The notes under the pieces are model-generated. The model was not told the origin of the DNA. It made no database searches and saw only the letters and a list, made by a program, of their open reading frames with translations. Below, in pieces: positions 36,401 through 50,330 of a stretch of 64,000 bases of DNA (positions are counted from its first letter, which is position 1; each line of letters begins with the position of its first letter). The stretch lies in contig OX485806.1 of the NCBI GenBank assembly GCA_950295325.1, forward strand, positions 42,346,001 through 42,410,000, read 5' to 3'. The position numbers and the translations under genes were made by a program. This DNA comes from Polytrichum commune (Eukaryota > Streptophyta > Polytrichopsida > Polytrichales > Polytrichaceae).

Positions 36401-39399
36401 GAATTCAAATTGATAATGACCATAACCTTCAACAACACATGCAACATTAAAGAATGTATATTATTCATATATTATATATCCAAGTATGATCCAAATACAT
36501 AATTCTTGTCATATTTGTAGGCATGTATATTTGTCATATAAGTTTGTATTTTTTGTTATCTTGATATTTTATGTGGGGTGCAGTGCATTAATAGAACCCC
36601 TAATGGATTGGGAAATGCATATAATGTTCTATGATATGGAAAAACTACCACAAGGTCATTTTTTTTTATAATTGATCAATTTTCCTTTTTTGAGAATGTT
36701 GTAAAGGTCCTCGAATGAGTTCTATGGGCAAAATATAATTTTGTCATTGAAATGGCATGCTAGTTTTTCTTGGGGGTTCAAATAATCATCCTAGAGACAA
36801 TAAACCTTTATCCTCGGGATTTGATCCAATAGAATTCGCTGAATGTTTGAATTTATCACTATAAGTTGTGCAGATCATTTTTATTTTGAGTTTTTTTGCA
36901 ACCTCTTGGTATAAAATCACCCACTTCATGCAATAATCCCCATGCATGTCATGAATTTTGATACATAAATTTTGAATTACTACTCGTGGCCCATGTCTCT
37001 CGACTCCCAGCCATAGCAAAGTTGTGAACTAACCAAATTGCATATGGTTTTGAGGTATGTATTTGAGGCACATAAGGTTCCCAAAAAACATGAAGGTGGG
37101 GCGGGTTCCTTGTGGATATGACACATGAGTTTAAATGGCCCTCAAAGTCATGATGTAGTGGATAGGCTCTTCATGAATAAGGCACATGATTTATCATAGT
37201 CGTGCATGTTTGGGGTCCCTAGTGGTAGTCAAACACTTAAGGATTAGGGACTAGGGTTTGACAACATGGTTGACTATTGGGAGACCCTATCAAATTGATA
37301 CATGCCTACAAAGCCTATAGAAATCTCATGATGAAACAATAAAAAATAAATACATGTAATGATATCCAACAATCCACGGGTTTTATCAGACATTTAGTAG
37401 TCCATAGGTTTTTTTTGGCCTCATAAAATCCCTTTGCATCCAATGTCTTGCCTTTGACAACTCAATACATGATCTATGGACTTTTGGCACACGTAATCTA
37501 ATGTAAAGGTCCATAAATTTTAAGAACTTCCTCAACAAAAAGAATTGGGTTATGATCATCATTACAAAGTTGCTTTGAAAGCACGCCAACCATAAAACAA
37601 GCCTTCTTAATGTAAAATTTGTCTGAACCTAATGTATCTTGTTTTGAACCTCAAATTTTTTTAATACTACCTAGAAATTTTCTTCTATAGTTTCCACATG
37701 CCATTATGATTGAATACTCTCATGTGTGCACTATGCACACTTTCAATATTCATTTTGCTAACCTCCCTTCATCCCCGCCTTTTTTTTTGCTCTTCGGTGT
37801 CATCAAATTTCCATATTGAGAATCCATATTAATTGGCATGCACTTAACCTTTTCTCCAAGTTATGGCCCTTCCAAAGAATTGTTTTGGTGGCCGTCTTAG
37901 ACAACCTTTTGGCCAAGGTATCCCACCACTCAAGAATAGTGGCTTGCATTTTTTCCATTTGATTGGTCACCACCTCACCTACTTCATATGTGGGAAAACA
38001 TTATCAAGCATTTGCTTGAGGTTGCAAACTCCATTGTGGATTTTATTCTTGTCCCAAAAGTCAAAATATGGAGGATTTATATCATTCATAAATTGAAATC
38101 CAATCATTGAATGTCAAATGGCATCCCCCACGTCCTTCTTGATTGTATTGGTTCTTTGATGTTTTAGCAACCGAAGAAATATCCAATTGAAATTATATTG
38201 ATTGTTGTGCATACTCTAATCTAAGATGATGTTGTGGCTATTATAGCTTCAAAATTTATAGGCTTTGACCTCTCACTTACTCGATGATTTTAGGCTATGG
38301 AAATTCCTCCTTGCCCACATGAATAGGCATGGACAATTGGATGGATGTGTGGGCTCGCCACCTTCCAAAGAACGGGTGAAATTTGGTGTTGTAATTTTCA
38401 TTCACACATTTGAATGCCTTGGTGTTTACTAGGTTTTTTAAACACCCTTTTGGAATCCTTCAGCGTGTCAACTCCCATCCTCCAACTTTGGTTCACCATT
38501 GTGTTTAATAACACAATATGCTATATGTATAATAATTGGGAATGGCCACATGTATATGGGCAAGGGTGTGCGCTACATTGGTGAAACACGTTATTAAAAG
38601 ATTTGGAGAACTAACAATGGGCGAAAGACGTTATGGACAAAATGAAATACATTGCATATGAGCCTAGTAATATCCTAATGCAATCTTCCTAATTTATTTG
38701 CACTGTCTAGAATAAAAATGTCTAGATCCGTGAGATTCACCATCAATTTCCTTATGATTGATTGATTTGTCAAGATCGGACATGCTTTCAAACAAACAAT
38801 TATTCATCCTGGTTAGACCCTTTACATTAATGTTTTTCGAAATGGGGAAGCAATTATCAAAACAAAAATATAATTGAGGCACGTAAAATTAAAGCATATG
38901 TGAACAATGACATTTTATGGGAAAATTGGGATAATTATTAGCAAATGTTGGAGGAGGCATTGAACGCATCTTGGGTGTTTTATAAAGATGTCAAAAAAAA
39001 ATGTGATGTGGCCCTTGGCCATCAGATCACGACAGAAATAATGTGACATTAACACGTCGAGACATGACACCGGCAAACATGATAATTTTTTTTCATAAAG
39101 CAGTTTTGTGTAGAACTTGCTTTATTGGTCAACTATTGTAGTCAATTCCTACTGGCAATTAACATCTTTCAAAATTTTAACAAATTTCTAGAATAAATAT
39201 ATATTGTTGCATTTTGTAGAATACAATATCTAATAGTCAACAATTTCTGTAAATTTTGAATTAGAATAACAACTAATTGTAACAATTGACCAAAAGTAAA
39301 TAATAAGCTAATTAGCTACTTTATAATATTCCAAATTAACTCTACATTGTTAGATAGTGCATTCAATAAGATGTAACAATCAAAAAAAAAATTGGATAT
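33457..39399. other. TIC56 5' flank and AT-rich intergenic DNA, no gene recognised
   Basis: The first 250 bases upstream of TIC56 are GC-richer and probably hold its promoter and 5' UTR, but no TATA box is evident on the - strand. Beyond about 33750 the DNA is AT-rich. Short open frames (for example 35555-35758, 36786-37019 on -, 37863-38096) have no recognised motif. They may be scraps of very old elements. No terminal repeats or RNA genes could be identified. Confidence 0.4.
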
Positions 39400-39540
39400 T
39401 TGGAATTTCTTTGTAGTTGACCAGATCATTGACCAAGGGTTAGCTATGTTAATTTATCTCAAGGTAAATTGTTGAATTTATCCCTTGCCAATGTGACATT
39501 TTTGGTTTGACATCACGACATTATCATAAGATGTGATGGG
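39400..39540 (+). repeat. Dispersed repeat pair, copy 1 (partner at 42810-42920)
   Basis: CAAGGTAAATTGTTGAATTT, then ATCCCTTGCCAATGTGACAT and TTTTGGTTTGACATCA matches GGGTAAATTGTTGGACTTGC and onward in the second copy, in the same orientation. It is preceded in both by a TTGACCAA-type stretch. The element type is unknown. Confidence 0.55.
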
Positions 39541-40109
39541 TGTTGACATGAAATCCATGATTTGATGGCGTGGAGCCAATAATGGGCAAGGCTTGGTTGA
39601 CAATGAAAAACTTGGAAAAACATGTGCTTAACCTCAGAAAACATCCTTTCAACTTATCCTTCAACCCCGCCACATTGGTGTATGATGACCACAGACCTCC
39701 ACCATATGGGCCCATTATTGAATTTGTGCTTATTGGGCAACCTTAGTATTCACGTGATGTCACCGTTGAATCAAGATTCTTGAAAGCCATGAAGAGGCTA
39801 ACCATGAGCATTGACGGTCCTTACGGTTGGGTTGTGACCAAATTTCAAGCATTTAATTAACGGCGAGGTGCATTTGCCGATATGCCTCTAGCCATGGAAA
39901 CCAAAGATTGCAATGTCCACCCCACAAAGTTGGCACACGTTTGGCCCCTTTGGCTAAGCGACCATTGAAAATGTGTTGTGTTTTGTCGTGCAAAAGGAAT
40001 TGGGGTAGTTTTTATGTTTGTGCAATTAATTTGTTGGAGATGGACTTTCACAACCCCAATGATTTATTTGCACTTGAGAAAAATAACACCACAAATGAAG
40101 ATGATCTTC

Positions 40110-40394
40110 ATATGTGATCGAACATTGCCGATACGGAATTTTTACAACCATGAACATGCATTCCACTATGCCAACAACAATACCCAATTTATTGGTCATA
40201 TGGAACATAGTGTGCATGAAGATGTTGTAGCTAATTCTATTGTGGATGTGATGAGACAAAATTTTGATTCATTGGTTAGAAAGTACATTGGAAGCAATAA
40301 GATAGAATCACGAGTAACCACCGAAGCTAACAACCTTCACACCTCTGGGAAGTGGCAAGCCATAATTAAGAAGATGAAAGAGAAGACCAAGTGA
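40110..40394 (+). other. Unrecognised open frame, about 95 codons
   Basis: A frame open from about 39978 to 40394 gives a protein-like C-terminal half (NSIVDVMRQNFDSLVRKYIG, then RVTTEANNLHTSGKWQAI and a Lys-rich end). I recognise no domain, there are no clear splice sites, and the surroundings are AT-rich DNA. It could be a relic of an old transposase or host gene. Function unknown. Confidence 0.2.
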
Positions 40395-43300
40395 GGCAAC
40401 CAAACACATTGGAACAAGGTTGAAAACTTGGAAATGCACGAGGAACACAAAGAAACTGAATGGAATTCACTGGGATGAAGGGGAGAATATCCATGGGATT
40501 ATGTGCTCAACAACAAAATTAGAAGGACAACATGCGGTAATAAGGTAGACAACCTATTATTATAGGGTAGGCAATGGCATTGATGTGAAAAATCTCAAAT
40601 GTATAAGGAAGATTATGGAACATTAATGCCATCATTTTGAAGAACAAATTCTAAGGATACATAATTTTATATTATATTTTAGAGTATATTAGAGTGTGAA
40701 GAATAAAGGACTAGTGATTATTGTATAAAATATTTTTTTGCCAACTCGATCTATTTTGATTGTATCACCTCAATTATGTTTAGAGGATTGGATTAATTCT
40801 CAAAAGAATGTTTCCACATTTATGCACACATAATCACCACATAGATTTAGTTAAAATTTAGAAAATGAATGTATGAAGAGCTTGACGGTTATAACCGTTT
40901 GAGAAGGTTATCATCTATAAATGTTGTACATAAATTAATATCTAGGCAAACAAAGATATATACCACATGAAGTATAGACTTAAATCTATAGTAGAAAAAT
41001 ATATGTAAGAATTTTTTTGGGGGGAAATACCTCTTTTCATAATAGCAAAATTATCTTAAGATTGAGTATCAAACAACATTTGAGCTTACATTGTATATTT
41101 TCTCTTTGAGACACTATTCTAGAATATACTTATAATTCATTGTATTCGAGAGCAAGATAGCTCTCTTTCTTAGATGCTTTGTGTGTTGTTAGATGTTATG
41201 ATATTGAATGATTTATCAATTGAAAGGAATTTTTTTGAGGAAACACTCAAAAAAATAATGAAAGGGTGAGATCCAAATGCTCAAGGTTTTAGAGAATTCA
41301 TGAAACTTTGTAATAAAAAATGATGTTGAATTAAACTTCAACTCACATTGATAACCCAAGATGTTAAAATTAATTCTATTTGTTATTTTCTTAAAAAAAA
41401 CACCTATGATTGAATTTCTCAAAAGGGCGTGTTAAAATTGGTTATCATAAAACTATGGATCTTGTTTTGTAGAAGTACAATGGAAATATATTTTGTTATC
41501 ACATTATAAATGAGATTTTTTCTCATGATATTTTGTTAAGTATGAGAAATATTATATTCATGATTATATCAATGTACTTAAATTTGTCACATACATTCTT
41601 AATGCACTTATCATAATTATATTATATCTTCAGGGATGACACTTAAGCTAAAAGAAAGTGACACAAGAACATGCATCTTATATTCAAGAGCTTTACAATC
41701 AATTCTCATTACTAATTAAATTCATTAAGGAAGTGAATTGTCCTAGGTAAAATAAGATAATTTTATAATGATATGAAAAATTAATTATGTAAATTGATAC
41801 AAGTATATGTATGAATGATTTGACGTTAAAATATTCATGTAACAAAGAAATCATAAGTGAAATAAAAGTTTGACTTTCTTCAACAAACATAATTTAAATT
41901 GCGGATAGTTCTTTTGACAACAACAATTTATGATATTGAATAATGTAATTTAGCTTATAAAAATGGATGAAACTTTAGAATATGGAGACACCTCCAAGAG
42001 ATTGTTTCATCTTAGTTGTTTTCATGATCAATGAACCTTACATTAAGAATGAAGATAACTAAGATTAAGATATTTTAATTTCAAGGTGATCATATTCAAA
42101 TCATAAGGATAAAAAAGGTAAAATTTTTACAAAGGTTTCAACCAATCATATGATGATAATGGACTGATGATAATGTGAGCATGGAGGATGAATTGAGTGT
42201 AGGTAAAACTTTTGATAATGGTGATTATTATGCACTTTCCCTTGAGGTATTCATGGGGGGGGGCACAAAGGACTAAAAATTTTGTACTTAAAGACCACAT
42301 ACATGACTTAGTGTGCATTGGCCCTTTAAATTTAAGAGTTTTTTGGATTTTGCATGGTTTGTATGTTAAATATTACATAGTTTAGTTACATACATTGGTG
42401 ATTGGTTTCAATCAAATATGAAGCTTACATGTGACCCTTTTGAAATGATACCAAAGGTTGCGTAAGGTGTGATCATATGAGTTGAACCTTACCTAGGTGA
42501 TTGGATTTAATTAAACACGAGGCCTACATGTGATCCTATTGAAATAATACCAAATATTGCCTAAGATGCAAATATATATATTCAACCATACCAAGGTTGC
42601 ATAAGGTGTGAGGATATAAGGCTATGTAGGCTTGTTTTGAAGTTGTACCAAACCTGATGACTATTGCCATGCAGTCAACCAATGCCTTCGACTACTGACC
42701 AACAATCAACCAAATCCATTGACCATCAATCAATAATTGTCCCACTAACATACATAAGTTCATCTATCCATCCATACAATAAGTTCATTTTTTATTTTTA
42801 TTTTTTGTGCAATCAACCAAAAATTGACCAATGAGTTGACAATATTAGTTTACCCCAGGGTAAATTGTTGGACTTGCCCCCCACCAACATGATGTTTTTT
42901 GGTTTGGCATGATATCAATGTCACATAACAAGGACATGAATTCCTTGTTGGGGTGCATTGGAGTTAAACTTGTTGTGGCAATACATTGTAATTGCTTTGT
43001 CAAACAATATTAATATTCTTACTTCTAGGAAATTATGGTTATAATATATACAAAGGAGAACCACAAAAATAGGAATCAAGTCAACCCTCTCTATAATGTC
43101 CATGCCATGTGTATGATTGCCACTATGTACTCTTTCAACTTGGGCATAATATGATTTTGCATTATGTCATCATGAATTTATGGAATATGTCTCAAAATAG
43201 CGGAGAAAAATTATAAGATCACAACATGTAATTCTTTGGACTTGCAAACACTTGGATCCTAACAATTTATGCCCAAAAATCTCCTTAAACATTGCTTCAA

Positions 43301-45612
43301 CAAATCTAAAGAAAAAACCACAAAAAAATCTCATGGTTTGTTAAAACACATGTAGGTACATATGTTCAACTCAATTGCTCCAAACACCTCACAAATTTAT
43401 GACCTACATCCTCTTCCAACACTAATTGACCATCACTTTAACATGATTTATAAACCCTACATAATTTCTTTAATTATTCCTACCAACATTACTATTCAAT
43501 CTCATGTCCAAGACTACCAAACACCGACAAAAAAACACAAAATGCGATCCAATTTGCGGCAAATATAGCTAGTTTGTTTACATGACATGCTTCCTCATAT
43601 TTTTCTTGCTCTCCTACCTACTTCCACATACACAAACGCCATAAATTTAATCAAGTCTCCCACAATCACCTTCCAATTCATACATTTTTTTGTTTCTATA
43701 CAACAAACCATAGTTGGAGGTTATTTGTAGCCAAAAATCAAGATTGGATTGCAATCTATAAATCAAACACCGACAATTGACTAATATAAATTTTAAGTTT
43801 TTGGCTTATCAAAGCTTCAAAGCTCAAGGTTGGAGGAAACTTATGTTGTTTGGGGCTTTTTAATGGCTCCCAGCAATGACTTGCTAGATATTCACAAATA
43901 CAACACCAAATCTTGTTAAAATTGTGTAGTTTGTTCTAGCTTGGATTTTGCTATGAAATAGTTTGTTGAGACTATAAAAATGTATCAATTGGGGATATTA
44001 TCTTTATTTCACTAGTGTTGTAGAAGGGTAATCAAAGGATTGGGGGAAACTCCATTGTTTTCTTGGTGCGGGCCAAAATCACCTAACAATCTATTATTTG
44101 ATATAATCAAATTTTATAGACATTTTATTTGATATATTGAGTTTTAATTTTTAGACACAAAAATTAACATGTTTTGTGTCAAAATCCTCTTCCAAGAATT
44201 TGTGTTTTAAACTTTGATTGTTTTATTTGAGATTGACTATAATAACACATTTGTACTCACATTGGACCTCATTTTAATACCCATCTAGAAATCTCAACAT
44301 CCATTCCATTTGAATATGGCCTTATCCTAGAATCCACGGAATAATGTCATGTCTATAATGCTTATTCTTCAATATTATGTAAACTAAACATAAGCCTTTT
44401 ATTCCCCACTTACTTTCAACTCTTATTTTGTCTCGTTTGGATTCAAAAAGATGTATCTAACCGACATTAAGTATATATTGGACAAATTGTTTGTCCAAAA
44501 TTATAAAGGATGCACTTTTGTGGGAACAAAAACATCAAAATCGCAATTTAAAAAATAATAACACAACAACCACAGTTTTGAATGTTTGTGCTCCATGTTT
44601 GCCAACCACCATATTTATGTAATTTTGCAATGTAATGCACATCATATTGGTTGTTGTGATTGCTCAAATTTCCTTAAATCCTAGATATCGAGATCAAATG
44701 TCACATACACAATAAATCCCAAAGAAACTCAATTAAAATAACATACTTCTTCACTATCCTATTGCTAAAATGTAAACCGATATCAATGGTTTAGAGAACA
44801 AAATAATGTAGGTTATTAACTTAAGGAGTGACGAGTAAAATTAACCAAACACAAAATTAAACATAATAAAGGTTAGGAGAGGATGGGGAAAGTGATGAAG
44901 CTAACGTGATTTCCTATCCTTAATTCCATTGTATGTAAATCTCCTTATTTTCTCACATTCCAACCCCTTTGGAATCTTAGGAGACATGTTATAAATGATT
45001 TCATCCCCTCTTAATTCTTTGCAAAAAATCAACAATCGGTCAACCATTCTTCATAAATAAAGTGCAAGGTATATGATTTTTCATATCTAACATGTAATGT
45101 CCATGGTATTCTGTATATATCACTTTTAATAATTCTATGTTATTATGTCAAATGATATAGTACATATAACCATGTTTCAAAAACGTAAAACACTCTATAT
45201 TATATGTTATTCCTATATTTTACCCATAAATTATAGAATATCCCTCTATTTTATTGCACGTAGATCCTACATTTTTTTGCCAATCCCCCCCCCCCCACCA
45301 AAGATTGCAAAACAACAAATTTGGCATCATATAAAAATTATATGATATTTGAAAAATGTCACGGTCAGAGAAATTAGGTTGGACATAGAGGCAAGTAATT
45401 GACATACAGTGGATGCCCCCAATTCTAAGTGGGATGAGTCCAACAATATTTGACTATTAGATGAAGGATAATGCATTGGATGGGATTTCTAACCTCAAAC
45501 AATTGTTTGCTTACATGTTCCCAATTTTGGAATCAGGTTAGGTGGTGTCCTCTTGAGCAACCAAAATGGGTGATATTATTATACGGTGAAATTCCATGCC
45601 ATAGCCATGTCG
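40395..45612. other. AT-rich intergenic DNA, nothing recognised except one repeat
   Basis: No frame longer than about 70 codons has protein-like composition. The dispersed repeat at 42810-42920 is the only structure I can tie to another place in the window. A C-run of about 11 occurs at about 45287. Confidence 0.45.
42810..42920 (+). repeat. Dispersed repeat pair, copy 2 (partner at 39400-39540)
   Basis: Shares TTTACCCCAGGGTAAATTG, then GACTTGCCCCCCACCAACAT and GATGTTTTTTGGTTTGGCAT with the copy at 39400, same orientation. The first stretch contains a small palindrome (TTTACC..GGTAAA). Confidence 0.55.
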
Positions 45613-46012
45613 CTCGGGGTGATCACACCCCTTTATGTTTCATAACCATGTGCGATAAACGTTTGTTACCTTGTATTATATGCCATAGATAATTTTAAAA
45701 ATTATGATATATTTTCTACATATACATAACCATTGATAATATTTTTGTATATTTTGAAATATTTAGTCATCTTCATTTTTGTAGTAATTGTTTTAGTTCA
45801 ATTCTCCATCATTTTAGTTAGAAACCATATGTTTTATAAAAACAAAAATCATCAAATTTGATTATCATTTTTATTATGTAATGGATACCGTGTATATCTA
45901 AACATGAAAAAGAATGATAAAATTTTGACCCATTTTGGTCATGCTTTATGTGAAAAAATATTTTGTTTTATCACAAGTGGTGTTCAACTTGACAATGGAG
46001 TGCACTCTTGGG
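45613..46012 (-). mobile_element. MITE, 400 bp, second copy of the 18519 family, inverted
   Basis: Left end CTCGGGGTGATCAC, right end GTGCACTCTTGGG. Flanking direct repeats are CCATGTCG (45605-45612) and CCATGTGG (46013-46020), an 8-bp duplication with one difference. The reverse complement follows the 397-bp copy from end to end. No coding capacity. Confidence 0.85.
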
Positions 46013-46275
46013 CCATGTGGAAGATGGCAATTAAAATATCTCCATAAAAAGCAAAGGAAATGGAGAGTGTTGAAGGGAGAGGGCTGCAACCCAATTTATA
46101 TGGAATCTTGCTACAATACATGTGGTTGTATTGAACTACATCAAAAAATTAGAGGCTTACAAAAATGTTACCAAGGTGCACATTGAGGGTGCCATCGACT
46201 AGCATAAAAAATTATGTGGGCCAATGAAAATCCCAAAGATTAGGGATATGAAAGAGTCTCATATCCAAGCAATGC

Positions 46276-46671
46276 ATGGCTTTGCGTCCTGGATTCATCA
46301 AGTTTTGGTTGATCAACAACGCTACAAACATGGATATCACTATATTGGAATATGATAGAAAATATCATCAGAAAATTGACATGTCTATAATGAATGCAAT
46401 TGCATGGAATAATCGCCAACATGTGTCATTATTGACTTATATCATGGAATCTTTGCAAAAGGTTATTACGCAACACAATGATGGTTCCATAAACAACATT
46501 ATGTTCCATTGGGAATTGCACAATAGCTTGAGGATCCAATCATTTTGGTGTATGAAAACCAAAGAGGAAGAGGATAATTTGAAAGAAAGAAAAATGGCAT
46601 CCAAATTGTTTTTTGTACAAAACAATAAAACACATGATGCAAAGGCCAGGTATTACAACAACAAAAGCTAA
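46276..46671 (+). other. Unrecognised open frame, 131 codons
   Basis: The open frame has fairly protein-like composition (TILEYDRKYHQKIDMSIMNA; TKEEEDNLKERKMASKLF) beginning 260 bases right of the MITE. No known domain is visible, no TIRs were found around it, and the downstream 46680-47600 sequence is A-rich without structure. Possibly a fragment of an old mobile-element or host gene. Confidence 0.2.
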
Positions 46672-47619
46672 TTGTTTTATGGTCCAAGATTTGGCTACTA
46701 AATTTGAAAAAATGCCGATAACAATGAACTCTTTGCCAATGATAAACACTACATTTTTTTCAATCCACACTTAATGCAAATGAATCTTGTGAGGTGGCAT
46801 CACCCAACCAACAACTCTACCACTTCTTTCAAAACTACATTAAAAAAACTAAAAAAATTGTAACACTACAAATACAATAATCTATATTTGGATAACCAAA
46901 AATTGAAATTAAGATAGAAGAATCTCCACTTACAAAAACCTATAAAATTTTAATAATACTACAAGAAATTTTAGATTTAAAACAACAAAATTTGAACACA
47001 AAAACATCAAAAACTAAATCCAAAAATGAAAAGCTAGAAGAAACTTAAATTGCAAATACAACAAAATTCAACATTAAAACCACACACACAAAACTACAAA
47101 GACATAGAAAACAATTCACAAACCTCATAAAAATTTCCATTTTCTACCAACACTTTACCTCAATAGAAATATAAAAACAATTCACACTCATCCTTTTAAG
47201 TCACACGTATCTACATTTTGCTATATACCATACACATAATAAACTTCCAACCCACACACACTTGAATGTGATTCATGCCCCGTTTGGCATCATCTTCGGA
47301 TCCAAAGTCCCAACAATCAAAACACCTAATACATCGACAAATTATTACCCAAACATAGCCTTATACATGGAGGGACACTCACATGCAACAACTACCTTTG
47401 TTGGCGCCAATTAAACTATACACCTACACAAGGAGGATTTATGCTAGCCATACACTTAAATACCCCACAAAAACTCAAGCCAAATTATGCATGAATGCAT
47501 AATCACCCCATACATGCAAATTATACTCTTTCAGAAAAACCCACACCACCTCTATTAATTTAACATGTTTACATGTCTTCCCATCCCTTAACCTTCCTCT
47601 CATACCCTTAGTCCACCTT

Positions 47620-50330
47620 GCTTAAAAACCTCCACCCACCAATTTCCAGCCTACACTAACAAAGGTTTTTTCTTAAAAGGATTAAAACTTAAGCAACCAA
47701 AACATCCCCCCCCCCCACCTACAACCACATCCAATAATCCCACTTCACAAATCAACTACAATACATATATCCCCACCAACAATGCCTTTATGTGCCAATG
47801 TGGCGATAACTAGATGCCCATAGCCTCAAAGATGGGTTCCATATTTGCAACCCGGATCCCCATCTATATACTAGCTACACAAACCTCAACCACACAAAAA
47901 CTTTGACCACTACCCAATACACTTCAACATCCCTTTCCATACCATACTAAACCAAAACCCACAAAATTCATGCTTGAATATCCAACATTTTAACAAACTT
48001 TTGACCACAAAATCACACCAAGATTACACACGTCTCCCTACAACCTTATTTTGATGTTTACCCTAACATGAAACATTATATGTCAAGCCCAATAAACCAT
48101 CAGTAATACAATGTATTGGCCAAACATGCACATGATCCCTCCCATACCAATCAACAAAATCATTACAACAAGAAGGTCCACTACCTCACTTGCTCAAAAA
48201 ATTTGGCAACAACACTTCAACAAAATGGCATACGATACATGTGTCCGACAACTCACCAATGGCAAAACCATGGGCCCACATGGCATACCTAATGACATCC
48301 TCAAGATCATCCACCCAACACTTCACAACCTCATATACAAATAATTTTCAAATTGCTATCACATTCACCAAATCCCAAGGTTTTTGAAACACATTCACAC
48401 AATGTTCTTCCATATGAAGACCACATTCTTTGGCCCAACTGTATACCTTTATCTTAAAACAACATCTATAAAATCTTCACCTACACCACCACCATGACCA
48501 CCACCACCGCCACCAACAACACGTTCAAACAAACCAGTTATTCAACGACATCTAAAACTAATATTAAGGGAAGACTAAAATTCAAATGTTATTTTTTAAA
48601 CTAAAAATTGCTAACAGTCCACACCAAGATATACATACATTTTATATATTGATTTTGGAAATGCTTTGGGTTCCATAAACTACCTACTCCTAGTGGCCAT
48701 TATGGAAAACTCAGACTACCCCATTAATGTTGTAAGCCTCATTGGCAACATCTACACAAAAATTTCTACCATTTTTTTGGGTTTTACTTCAACAAAATCG
48801 ACCGTACCCATTTAAAGTAGAACCATCCAAGGAATTAACCTCAATTTTTTTTGTACCACTACTCCATTGGTGAGAACTTGATAACTATGGATGCCACTTC
48901 AACATCACTGACACCTAGACTGTTGTAACCCTTGCTAGCACCCCTTAACTAACTTGGTCATTTTTTAATTCTAGCAAAGGTCACGAGTGCTTACCCTTCG
49001 CATTCCGCCATGCGAATGGTTAGCTCCCATTCCGCAACTTTTAATTCATAGGAGGGGGACCAATCCTCCTACACTTGCATTCGGGACTCACCTCTTACTT
49101 GGTAATCAATATTAAAATGTGGACTTCCTCCCATAGAGGTCCAATTTTAAGTTGGTCATCCCGTTGCTGGAGCAACACTACAAGAATCCGAACCATACTA
49201 GGCAACTATGCCCCCACAATGGGCCAATGCCCATGGAGGCCATGCCGTTCGGCCTCACGTTGGTTTGACGGCCACGTTGCCTCACCTATATAAGTCTTAA
49301 GGACTTCTAGCAAGGCCCCTACCCCACTGTCAATAAACCTTTTGTATCTCTACCAAGAGTTGGGGCCAAGTAGACATTTTCCCTTAGCCAATGGGCCTAG
49401 AAGCCCCCGGCAGCTTTAGACCATCATAACTTATTTATGTGATCTCTGATGCTAACAAGCGACCACTCCATCGTCACTTACGCTTCACGTAGATGTTGAT
49501 TGACTCCTCACTTGCCCCATTTGGGTAGGCATTGAGGAAGTTATGCCTGTTCAAACCTTGGCAGTCCCGGGAGCCACTTCCAGGCCACTGCTGTACCAGG
49601 GCGTTGTCCCGGGAAAGCGCCCCACTCAAATTGCCATAACTTGTACCTCACACTTCCGATTGAGGTGTTCTTGAGCAATATGAAATCCACATGCCATGAA
49701 CTACACATAGCTCATGGCCTTACCCTTGTGACTCACAATCTCTGTTGGTGGGAGGTGTTCCCAACGCATGGGGCCCTCTCACCAATGGCGCCATAAATCC
49801 CAGGTGTCATTCCGGGATCCCCTTTGTGCCCATTGTGTTTTGGGCACTCCTCATGGAGAGGTATGCGACATAAATTATTTTCACCGCATTTGCGAACAAT
49901 CTAGTCATATTATCATAATATTTTCTCCACTTGCCATTTTAAATGGTTCAATCAAAACTTTACATATCTGAATGTACCTTCATTGGTGCCCCACACTCTA
50001 TGAAACCAAATATAGACATATTCAATACCTAACTAAAATCCAAACAACTTTATTTGCAAAGCTCAAACATTCCCCAAATGGTTACAAATCTTGAGATCCT
50101 ACACATACCTCAAGATCCACTTTGTCCTCTCATTAAAATGGTCCATTTAACAAACTTCAACCCCCACAAAATCTTAACCAAAACCAACCTCTTAACCTAA
50201 TCATCAATCACCATATGCCAAAAACTCTTTACGGTTGACAAAATCATTTTTTTTGGCATTGAATACACCTTTTGTGTTGCAACATTTTAAATATCAAGCA
50301 TAAAAAACTATACACAAAAATTGTACAATT
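47620..50330 (+). mobile_element. LINE (non-LTR retrotransposon) relic, interrupted by a solo LTR
   Basis: Reverse transcriptase motifs occur in order on the + strand. LTNGKTMGPHGIPNDILKII (about 48250-48310) is followed by QIPRFLKHIHTMFFHMK and a PTVYLYL stretch (NYRPI equivalent; to about 48455). Then come IDFGNALGSINYLLL (motif A region, about 48647-48691), NVVSLIGNIYTKISTIFLGF, and TIQG (about 48825). After the inserted LTR (48921-49870), TAFANNLVI (about 49883-49910) corresponds to the catalytic AFADDLVI, with both Asp replaced by Asn. Upstream, 47760-48060 may be the end of the endonuclease. Several stops and frame changes make it dead. No poly-A tail or target duplication could be fixed, so both ends are approximate. 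Confidence 0.72.
48921..49870 (+). mobile_element. Family B solo LTR, copy 3, inside the LINE
   Basis: A 950-base block starting TGTTGTAACCCTTGCTAG and ending GCGACA, colinear with 16188-17076, including TATAAG near 49289. Flanks are TAGAC and TAAAT, which fit a 5-bp target duplication altered by two transitions. The LINE reverse transcriptase is interrupted precisely here, confirming the boundaries and the order of events. Confidence 0.85.

Noticed and set aside
45287-45297. C-run and other homopolymers (also 10478, 47707) as functional signals
   Set aside because: Isolated simple repeats without context.
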